Shown piece after piece: positions 1 through 6,787 of a DNA stretch of 21,780 nt. A model generated the notes under the pieces. That model was not told the DNA's origin. It saw only the letters and a list, made by a program, of their open reading frames with translations, and searched no databases. The DNA lies in assembly GCA_043775355.1 (NCBI GenBank), contig JAYVSL010000275.1:1-21780 (forward strand), in the 5' to 3' direction. Source of the stretch: BOG-1363 sp043775355 (GTDB lineage: Bacteria > Planctomycetota > UBA11346). The position numbers and the translations under genes were made by a program. Every line of letters begins with the position of its first letter. The first letter of the stretch is position 1.

Positions 1-296
1 CGAATACCACGCCAAGTCAGCTACATGTTCACAGGCAGTTACATGATTGAACCTTTCATTCAACAAGGACGGCCAGACTTGGCCTGACGCACCAGGAGGC
101 GCGGAGACGCGGAGGCAAGAGAAGGAAATTGCTCATTCTCTCTGACAAACATCTTCCCCTCCTCCGTTCTCCGCGTCTCCGCGCCTCCTGTTCGATTATT
201 TCTTCTTTGGCTTTCCCATGAGATGGAACCCACACGAAACGCCGCAGAGCCTGATTTGGCGAATGCGAGAAACGCAGCTTTACGCACAGCTTCCCA
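1..296. other. Region downstream of the HEAT-repeat gene, no confident gene
   Basis: No independent gene is supported here. The stretch holds a long perfect inverted repeat (listed separately) and, on the minus strand, an open frame running from about 346 to 56. That frame is in +1 register relative to the preceding HEAT gene and looks protein-like between about 320 and 205. Short weak hairpins also occur, for example a 5-bp stem at 71-84. The plus-strand frames have no ribosome binding site or recognisable product. Confidence 0.5.
93..190. repeat. 21-bp perfect inverted repeat (hairpin element)
   Basis: Positions 93-113 are the exact reverse complement of 170-190 (21 of 21 pairs), separated by 56 nt. 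The arms are purine-rich (GGAGGCGCGGAGACGCGGA type) and pyrimidine-rich. GC-rich sequence of this CTCCGCGTCTCCGCG type is often dispersed between genes in bacterial genomes, so this could be a small non-autonomous repeat element. It could equally stabilise the 3' end of, or help terminate, the long operon that ends just upstream on the minus strand. No second copy was seen in this window. Confidence 0.75.
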
Positions 297-3200
297 TCAC
301 GGCGCTGGTAATAAAAAATCGAGTCGTCCACCCGCCGCAGGAACAATCAGCGGCATCAGCGGGGTCCAGCCGTCGTGCTGACTGCGTAGCAATGCTGCCA
401 GGGCGAAGCCTAATTGATCGGCAACTAAAGGATCCTTCACCCGTTCTGCGATGGCCTTGGCGATCGCCTCCGTCGGTGGCAATAACGGCATCCATGACGC
501 CAAGGCGGATCCCGGTGCTCGTTTGAAAATCTGCGCCAGCTGGGTTTCTTGAGCGCTCAACTTGCCTTGCAGATATCGGGTCGCGACCAAGGCCGCGTCT
601 TTGAGCGATTCGGCGGGCAGCTCAACCGCGCGCGCCATGAAGCCAGGCGCATCAAGGCGTTTTTCTTTAAGCGCGATGGCAGCGCCAACCAGCCAAACAT
701 CAGCCTGCTTCGCCAGCAGGGCCTGATCATAAAGAGGGCGCATGCCCGCATGCAATGGCAGGCCCATGCGCAACCAGGCAGCACCATTGGCATCCTGACG
801 CGCGGCTTCGACCGCCATGACTCGATCGAAAATGAGCGGCGCGGTGTCACGAATCATGCGCAGGGAACTGCTGGCAGCTAAAATCACGGCGGGCGTCATC
901 GCCGATAACGCGGTGGCCAAATTGGCTGCGTCGGCCTCGGTGTACGGCGTGATCTTGCCCTCAAGCGCTAGACCTTGGCCGACGACGGTCAGCGCTGCCG
1001 CGAGCGGAACGCGGCCAATTTTTTTCACCAGCGCCTTCACCTTTTCTGATCCGTTGGCGGCTGGACTCGTCAGCAAGGTGGCGATGTGCGGTTCGACTAA
1101 GGCGACCTCAAGACTGCTCAAATACGGAATCATTTGTTCGACTTCGTAGTTATTTTCCATGGTCGCCACCATCGACATCACGACCGACAGCAGATCCGGA
1201 TTGCCCAGCACGATAAATTTCTGTACATAATATCGATTCATTTCACCGCCTTTGGAAAAAGCGGCTATAATCTGCGGCCGAATCGTTGGATGAATAAGTG
1301 CAAGGATTTTCCACAGTTCGGTGTTTCCACCGATTTCGATTTCCAGCGTACGTGGCGGTTCTTGGCCCGAGATTAAAGCCAACACCAAAGCGTGATGCAC
1401 CGTATCGTGCTTGCTCACCCGTAAATCACCAAGCAGGTGCGCCATTGCCGCTAGCCCGTCGGCATCTGGTGAATTTGGTGCGGCTCCCTGCACTGACCAC
1501 TTCATGGTTTCATCGTCGAAAGAAAATGACTCTTCATCACCGCCAGGGCGTTGCTTTCCCACCACCGTCAGAGTCTTTCCGTCACTGAGAGTGTAAACTT
1601 TAGTTACCACGCGTTCGTTACCTGAACCTGAGCCGTAATCCGATTTCGCACTGCCCGGCAACGCTTCCAAACCCCCAGCGGCCAGGACCTGCGGTAAAAG
1701 CACGGGGGACGTCAGCGCTTGACTGGTCACGTAAGTCAAAATTTGACTCGTCACAGCGGCGGGCAATGGTCGGTCTTGCGGCTGAGCCGCCAGCGCGTCG
1801 CGCAGTACTTCCAGCGGATCTTTCGCCCGCAACACATGCTCTCGCCATGGAGCATAGGCATCGCCTTCCGCCAGCGCCTTGAGCAAGGGCAACGCGCGAT
1901 CGTGGTCGACGACTTTGAGCGCAATGCCCAAAGCCAAATGATACGGCCAACTGCGATCGCTGCGCGCGCACCACGTGCTCAGGGTCAGTTTTTTATCCTC
2001 ATCAAAGAGCGCCAACGCTTTGACCCGATGATCGGTGTTCTGCATCGCGGAGGCAATGCTGTTGGCGGCCATGTTGGCCAACGCCAGTTGATCGACGGCG
2101 AATAAAAGCGGCAACGCCAAATCGATAAATAACGGCTGATCATTTCCTGAGCCGACTCGATATTCGTACGGATTGGAAACCGTCGCATAAATCATTTCCA
2201 TCCCGGCTTGACGCTCGGCCGTTCCACCAGCCAGCATCTCGGCGATGATGGCGCGGCGCTTTTCCGTCGAATTCACTAGTTTAAACAGTGCTTTTTTTAT
2301 CGCACAGCGCAGCGCCAGATCTTCTGTGCTTGCGTGGACGCGGTTTAATTGCTCAAGCAAACGCAGGCGCGCAACGTCCTTGCTGGCATTCTTTGCGGTC
2401 TCGCCGTCGCTGCTGAAGCTGGAACTGCTGGAACTGCTCTCCTTGCCGATCAACTCCAGCGCTTTGATTCGTCGCAATACCGGCTGGGTCTGGTCACTGA
2501 TCAGGCGCACTATTTGCGCCTGCACCTGAGCACCGTCCAGACGACCAATGGTTTCAATTGCGGTATCAACCACCATTGCTGACGGTGACAGCAATAAACC
2601 CGCCACGTCGTCACCCAAATCTTTCGTGCTGAGGCTGGCGATAAGTTGGAGCGCCGCCACTTGCTCGTCCGGTGTACCGCGCGTTAACACGCGGCGCAGA
2701 CGCCAACGGCAATGCGCCGTCGGGAATAATCCGGTGTCACTTAATTCCCATTTTCCGCTAAACGTTTTACGCACATCGGACATCCGCACTAAACGATCCA
2801 GCGCGGCAACTCGGACAACGGCATCGGCGTCATCAAGCCACGTGATCAGATGAATGAGCCCTGGTGCATCAGCGTTTTTTTCCACCGCTTGGGCTACCAC
2901 GGCAAAAGCAGCGAGGCGGTCTTTGACGCGTTCGCCGTCGATTCCCATCAGGCCCACGTCGCCCACGGTGTTATACAATTTTAAAGTTACCGCCCGCGCG
3001 ACCAAACGTGCGGCGGGCGCCAGTTCTTTGCGGCGATTTTTGTCGACGCCTGACATGGCTTGTTCGATCGCTGGCAACGCGGACGGGCCGGCTTGCAACA
3101 ATATCAGAAGAGCTGCTGAATCAGGCAAACGCGCGATGGCGTCCGCTACTTGCGAATCCACCGCAGCCATCGGCGCTGCTTTGGCTGCTGCCAGCGCATC

Positions 3201-3914
3201 GCTCCAATCCGCAACTAATAAATCATAATGACCAGCGTAACTCGCGAGTCCGCGCTGGGTCCGGGTGAGCACGCACAATGCTTGGTGCGCCACCACAATG
3301 GTATCGTTGCCTTCGACTCCGCGCTTCGCTGCCAGCGAAATCGTTTCTATTAATGGCCGACCCCAGGTCGCCAACGTCCCGCGTTGAGCGATCAGCAATG
3401 CGGTCGCTTCGGCAGAAGCTGGAACCGATAACCACTGCCGCAAACGGGCCACCACGGCGGCATCATTCATCACCGCCGCGTCGGCCTGTTCGGCGAGCAA
3501 ACGGAGCACCAGCGTTTGCTCGGCGAGCTTCAAAATTTCAGCCGCAGGCAAGCCCTCTGTTCGTCCAACGAGTGCGCGCCCTGCCCAACGACAGGCGTCC
3601 TCGTCAGGGCAGGCGATCAACGCCTGCAATAAGCGTTCTGGTTTAATTCCAGATTCAGAGCGAAGTTCTCCAATAATGACGGCGGCGCCTTGGCGTTCGC
3701 TTTTATCAGCAGAAGCGAAGGCCCGTAATAAATCGTCGCCGTGATCGCGCCAGGCTTCAGCCAGCGTCCGTAATTCGGGCGAGCCGGAGGCGAAACGCAT
3801 GGCTTTTGCCGTGGTTTCTGCCGTGGTTTCTGCCGACCAAACGGCACCTGCCATGGTCAGTACCATTCCGCTCATCACTCCACTTATCACACCACTTATC
3901 CATGGGCGTTTCAT
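297..3914 (-). CDS. Secreted HEAT-repeat protein (1205 aa), last gene of the operon
   Basis: A very large exported alpha-helical repeat protein. I chose the ATG at 3914 because it overlaps the stop of the upstream thioredoxin-like gene (ATGA, 3911-3914), has GGAG 7 nt upstream, and begins a signal peptide (MKRPWISG, hydrophobic stretch, likely cut near VWS|AET). Upstream in-frame codons give a non-signal N-terminus. The body is Ala/Leu-rich helical sequence. A classic HEAT-like stretch spans roughly residues 408-490, with phrases such as DEQVAALQLIASL, followed by a Ser-rich linker near 488-505. No catalytic motif is visible. HEAT proteins are usually interaction scaffolds, so a periplasmic scaffold or client-binding role is inferred. 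The N-terminus carries small internal repeats (VISGVISG, ETTAETTA). The C-terminus is odd: a T6 run lies 15 nt before the stop, and the +1 frame continues with protein-like sequence, so the true end may lie further left. Confidence 0.85.
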   Translation of the reverse strand: MKRPWISGVISGVMSGMVLTMAGAVWSAETTAETTAKAMRFASGSPELRTLAEAWRDHGDDLLRAFASADKSERQGAAVIIGELRSESGIKPERLLQALIACPDEDACRWAGRALVGRTEGLPAAEILKLAEQTLVLRLLAEQADAAVMNDAAVVARLRQWLSVPASAEATALLIAQRGTLATWGRPLIETISLAAKRGVEGNDTIVVAHQALCVLTRTQRGLASYAGHYDLLVADWSDALAAAKAAPMAAVDSQVADAIARLPDSAALLILLQAGPSALPAIEQAMSGVDKNRRKELAPAARLVARAVTLKLYNTVGDVGLMGIDGERVKDRLAAFAVVAQAVEKNADAPGLIHLITWLDDADAVVRVAALDRLVRMSDVRKTFSGKWELSDTGLFPTAHCRWRLRRVLTRGTPDEQVAALQLIASLSTKDLGDDVAGLLLSPSAMVVDTAIETIGRLDGAQVQAQIVRLISDQTQPVLRRIKALELIGKESSSSSSSFSSDGETAKNASKDVARLRLLEQLNRVHASTEDLALRCAIKKALFKLVNSTEKRRAIIAEMLAGGTAERQAGMEMIYATVSNPYEYRVGSGNDQPLFIDLALPLLFAVDQLALANMAANSIASAMQNTDHRVKALALFDEDKKLTLSTWCARSDRSWPYHLALGIALKVVDHDRALPLLKALAEGDAYAPWREHVLRAKDPLEVLRDALAAQPQDRPLPAAVTSQILTYVTSQALTSPVLLPQVLAAGGLEALPGSAKSDYGSGSGNERVVTKVYTLSDGKTLTVVGKQRPGGDEESFSFDDETMKWSVQGAAPNSPDADGLAAMAHLLGDLRVSKHDTVHHALVLALISGQEPPRTLEIEIGGNTELWKILALIHPTIRPQIIAAFSKGGEMNRYYVQKFIVLGNPDLLSVVMSMVATMENNYEVEQMIPYLSSLEVALVEPHIATLLTSPAANGSEKVKALVKKIGRVPLAAALTVVGQGLALEGKITPYTEADAANLATALSAMTPAVILAASSSLRMIRDTAPLIFDRVMAVEAARQDANGAAWLRMGLPLHAGMRPLYDQALLAKQADVWLVGAAIALKEKRLDAPGFMARAVELPAESLKDAALVATRYLQGKLSAQETQLAQIFKRAPGSALASWMPLLPPTEAIAKAIAERVKDPLVADQLGFALAALLRSQHDGWTPLMPLIVPAAGGRLDFLLPAP

Positions 3915-4660
3915 GGCACGACTCCGCCTGGCAATGTCGCGGTGGCCTGACTCTGCCACCGCGCGATCGCTTGGCGACGTTCATCGCCGACGCTCAATGG
4001 ATCATATCCCACCGGATCGCCGACTTGGCGCGCCAGTGCAGCGGCGGCATCGACGCGCACGCCCAAGCGTGCGTGATCAAGAGCTAACCATAAAGCCGCG
4101 CGCGCCTTTGGCATCGTCCCGAGCGCTGCGCGAACGTCGGCCCGTTGCGCCACGGCTCCAACGCCCAATAGAGCGATTAAATGTTCAACCGCATTTTCAC
4201 CTGACGCGATGGCTTTGATATTTTGCGTGCCGGTTAAATTCGCTGGTCGTTGACCATCTTGGTCGCCATGCAGCGCCAATACTTTTAGGGCTGTCGCAAG
4301 GTCGGCTTCTGGCAGATATCCGGCGACGGCGCGGACCAATTCACGTTTGCGATTTATCAGCACCAAAGTCGGATAACTTTCAATCCCCAGCTGAGCAACT
4401 AAGGCTGGATTTTTTTCGGCCTGCACGATCACGCCGGTTACTTGCGTCAGCGCCTGGCGCACCGCTGCACTGGCGGACGATTCGTCGATCATGCGATGGC
4501 ACCAGACGCAGTCCGGAGTTGTAAACAGCAATGCCAATGGTCGGTCGCCAGATTCCTCGATCGCCTTTTCAAAGTCCTCACGCCAGGGCGACGAATCCTC
4601 TGCTGAAAGCGTCAGCACCATAAAAGAAAGAATAACCAGAAGAATTTTACGGATGACCAT
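3911..4660 (-). CDS. Secreted thioredoxin-like protein with C-terminal extension (249 aa)
   Basis: The ATG at 4660 begins a clear signal peptide (VIRKILLVILSFMVL, likely cut after LSA near residue 20) and has GGGAG about 10 nt upstream. It overlaps the 3' end of the cytochrome gene by 14 nt. Residues about 25-130 form a thioredoxin fold: an FTTPDCVWCHRM active site with Cys51 and Cys54, and a cis-proline signature (SYPTLV, Pro97). The CVWC motif with a preceding Pro-Asp resembles periplasmic thioredoxin-like or DsbD-gamma/thioredoxin_7-type reductases rather than cytoplasmic CGPC thioredoxin. The C-terminal 100 residues are Ala-rich helices and may be a short HEAT-like segment. It probably acts outside the cytoplasm on disulphides. 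The direct link to a CxxCH cytochrome suggests apocytochrome thiol reduction or redox control, which is inference. It is translationally coupled to the HEAT gene through ATGA. Confidence 0.88.
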   Translation of the reverse strand: MVIRKILLVILSFMVLTLSAEDSSPWREDFEKAIEESGDRPLALLFTTPDCVWCHRMIDESSASAAVRQALTQVTGVIVQAEKNPALVAQLGIESYPTLVLINRKRELVRAVAGYLPEADLATALKVLALHGDQDGQRPANLTGTQNIKAIASGENAVEHLIALLGVGAVAQRADVRAALGTMPKARAALWLALDHARLGVRVDAAAALARQVGDPVGYDPLSVGDERRQAIARWQSQATATLPGGVVP

Positions 4661-6050
4661 GGCGGATGCGCTCCCAGTACGTGGCATATTCAAACTGTGG
4701 GCTATTTTCACTGTCATGACAACGCTGACAGGTGGCCGGAGTCACCGGCTGCAAAGAACCACTGGCAGCACGTCCGGCCAAGCGTTCAGCAACATGAACG
4801 CTGCCGCGCCCATGACAGCTTTCACAACCGACTTGGCCCAGATGCATTTGCGGCGCGTCGGCACTGCGACGCTGAAATCCATCGGGTAAATCCAGGCCCG
4901 TAACGTGGCAACGCAAACAATCCGGGTCGTGACGATAGCCCTTGGTAATCAAAGCCGCGAGGGCGCGAGCATGGCCGCTCGCACCATGCGTGACGGCTGC
5001 CTGAGCGTGACATGACGTGCATGCAGGAGTGCCGACAAATTTCGCGCCAGGAATTCGGTTTACGCTGAGCGTCGTCATCCCGGCAAGCCGTTCATCGGGC
5101 GCCAAGTCCATGCCGGCGAGTTTTTCCTGATAGGCGCGAATCGCTGCGCGAACCTGCGGGTGATCAGGCACGGCTTCATTAACCAATTCAAAAGCACACA
5201 CCGCCGCGCCCCACCGCCACAGCCCCAGCGTTTTTCCCTCATTGGCTACATGAATGACTCGTGTCGGGCCGACCGTCAGTGGTGAACGGCTGGGTTGTTG
5301 AACTGCACCGCCCACCACCACGGCGATGCCTGGAATACTGCGCGCCAAATCCGCTAAATCCGCCTCTGCCAAATCCGCCAACACCACCAACGACGCACCT
5401 GTCAACGTTCGCGTTAACGCCATTAGCGCCGGTGCCGGATCGCTGACGCGCAGGCCCTCGCCAAGCGCGTCATTCGGCACCACCGAAGTCACCACCACGT
5501 CGCGACCAGCGATGGTTCGGCGCACGAACGCGGGCACCACGCTGCTGCCATCGGCGTAGGATATATTCGCGCACACCAGCGCGGGCATGCCATCACCGCT
5601 GATCAACGTCCGCAGATGGGTCGCTCCAAGTCGCACTTCTGCCGCGCCCATGCCGACGATCGCCGCCGTCGTGCGCTGAAGCGCCTGCAGATATGCCGCT
5701 GTGCGCAGACGCTGATAATCAGCAGAGCCAGCACTCCAACCGCCGCCTTCCAAAACTAAACGTTGAGCTTCCGGCAAGCGAGCGATCAAACTGGCGCGCC
5801 GTACCAAGCCGCCATGCATGCCAGCCACACAGCCACACGGTTCCAGCCGTGCGCCGGTGTGAGCGGCCCACACCACCAACACGCCTGCACCGGCAATACC
5901 GTCGGGCAACGGTGGGGTTCCGGCGGGCGGTAATTCTACCATCGGCAAGAGCTGGTTCGGTTTGGTCGTCTGCGACTCTGCGTGCCAGAACCACCACGCC
6001 GCGAGCGACGCGGCTAAAATGAAAATCAGGATCGTCAGCAAACGGAGCAT
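4647..6050 (-). CDS. Tetraheme cytochrome c with degenerate metallophosphatase-like domain (467 aa)
   Basis: The start at 6050 begins a signal anchor (LRLLTILIFILAASLAAWWFW, split here as hydrophobic residues 2-22) and lies 8 nt after the upstream stop. The C-terminal part has four CxxCH heme sites at residues 344-348 (CTSCH), 378-382 (CLRCH), 409-413 (CESCH) and 441-445 (CQRCH), as in cytochrome c554-type proteins. Residues about 55-300 resemble the UshA/5'-nucleotidase-like domain often fused to such cytochromes, with a LEPCGC...GGLVRR signature (Cys72, Cys74). The metal-ligand motifs expected in active enzymes (D-x-H near the start, GNH[DE]) are replaced (WAAHTG, GMGAAE), so this domain is probably not a phosphatase. 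It is expected to be exported and membrane-tethered, with an electron-transfer role. Its position between DUF4159 and thioredoxin genes ties a redox module to the MoxR/VWA operon. Confidence 0.9.
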   Translation of the reverse strand: MLRLLTILIFILAASLAAWWFWHAESQTTKPNQLLPMVELPPAGTPPLPDGIAGAGVLVVWAAHTGARLEPCGCVAGMHGGLVRRASLIARLPEAQRLVLEGGGWSAGSADYQRLRTAAYLQALQRTTAAIVGMGAAEVRLGATHLRTLISGDGMPALVCANISYADGSSVVPAFVRRTIAGRDVVVTSVVPNDALGEGLRVSDPAPALMALTRTLTGASLVVLADLAEADLADLARSIPGIAVVVGGAVQQPSRSPLTVGPTRVIHVANEGKTLGLWRWGAAVCAFELVNEAVPDHPQVRAAIRAYQEKLAGMDLAPDERLAGMTTLSVNRIPGAKFVGTPACTSCHAQAAVTHGASGHARALAALITKGYRHDPDCLRCHVTGLDLPDGFQRRSADAPQMHLGQVGCESCHGRGSVHVAERLAGRAASGSLQPVTPATCQRCHDSENSPQFEYATYWERIRHGHP

Positions 6051-6058
6051 TACCTTGG

Positions 6059-6787
6059 TTATTCCACTAACGCATAGACGAGTGCGTTGGCCACAATTTC
6101 CTCGGCTTTGCGCACTTCGTTGCCGCCGCAACAGCAACATCCCTGAGTATGTTCGGTGTCGTTCAGGCCTTCTTTCGAAAACAGACAGGCGAGTCGCCCG
6201 TCAATGAAGAGGCCTTCAAACTGCGCGGTGCCACCGTGGGTCAGTGAAATATCGGTGACGGTGAATAAGGTGCTGAACAACGGATGATCGGTGGGAACTG
6301 GCTTCAAGCAGCCAACCCCGAACACCGCCTCTAGCTCGCGACGAAAACTCGCGGTCCACTGTTCAGCTGAACACCCTGCACTGGCGAGCAAAAAACCGCC
6401 GCCATGCAAATAACGTTTGAGCAACGCGCGCTCGCCCGCTGGCAGAGTAAATTCTTGCTGGCCATTCATGATCACGAAGGGCACCGCCAGCAGTTCATCT
6501 GCGCGTCCCAGGCGCACGGCATGCATGCGCTTTTCGGTATTAATACCGGCCTCGGTTTGGACCGTGGTCAGAAAGCGATCGCTAAAACACACCGAGGTTT
6601 TGTCGTCAGCGTAAATCAGATTTCCCACCCGCACTTGGCGTGGATCGCTGTCCGAAGCACAAACCGTCGCGGAACTGACGGCCAGCCAAACGCCCACTAG
6701 GCCAAGCATCAAAAGTCGCTTCATCATATTCCACCTCAATGCTGTTGACGGTTGTTTTGCATTTTGAATCAGCGCTAGTGCATTCAT
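6059..6787 (-). CDS. DUF4159 domain secreted protein (242 aa)
   Basis: This resembles the DUF4159 family: an N-terminal LIYADD-type strand, a central GGGFLLAS segment after an LLKRYLHGG helix, and a C-terminal GGNE...ANALVYAL end. DUF4159 proteins commonly sit in MoxR/VWA operons, and their biochemical role is unknown. Two starts are plausible. The ATG at 6787 overlaps the upstream stop (ATGA) and has a strong GGAAGGG 8 nt upstream. The ATG at 6727 has GAGG 6 nt upstream and gives a cleaner signal peptide (MMKRLLMLGLVGVW...TVCA|SDS). With the longer start the signal peptide has a 20-residue leader. An unusual run of four consecutive cysteines (QGCCCCGGNE, codons 6128-6139) near the C-terminus could bind a metal or form disulphides. 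The next gene, the cytochrome, begins 8 nt downstream. Confidence 0.85.
   Translation of the reverse strand: MNALALIQNAKQPSTALRWNMMKRLLMLGLVGVWLAVSSATVCASDSDPRQVRVGNLIYADDKTSVCFSDRFLTTVQTEAGINTEKRMHAVRLGRADELLAVPFVIMNGQQEFTLPAGERALLKRYLHGGGFLLASAGCSAEQWTASFRRELEAVFGVGCLKPVPTDHPLFSTLFTVTDISLTHGGTAQFEGLFIDGRLACLFSKEGLNDTEHTQGCCCCGGNEVRKAEEIVANALVYALVE

Noticed and set aside
312..318. Programmed -1 frameshift at the in-frame T TTT TTA heptamer
   Set aside because: The -1 frame reaches a stop after about ten residues, and no stimulatory hairpin is obvious right after it; an indel into the +1 frame explains the data better.
218..526. Plus-strand open frame opposite the HEAT gene end
   Set aside because: It is antisense to a well-supported gene, has no ribosome binding site and no recognisable product. 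Many similar plus-strand frames across the window were dropped for the same reason.
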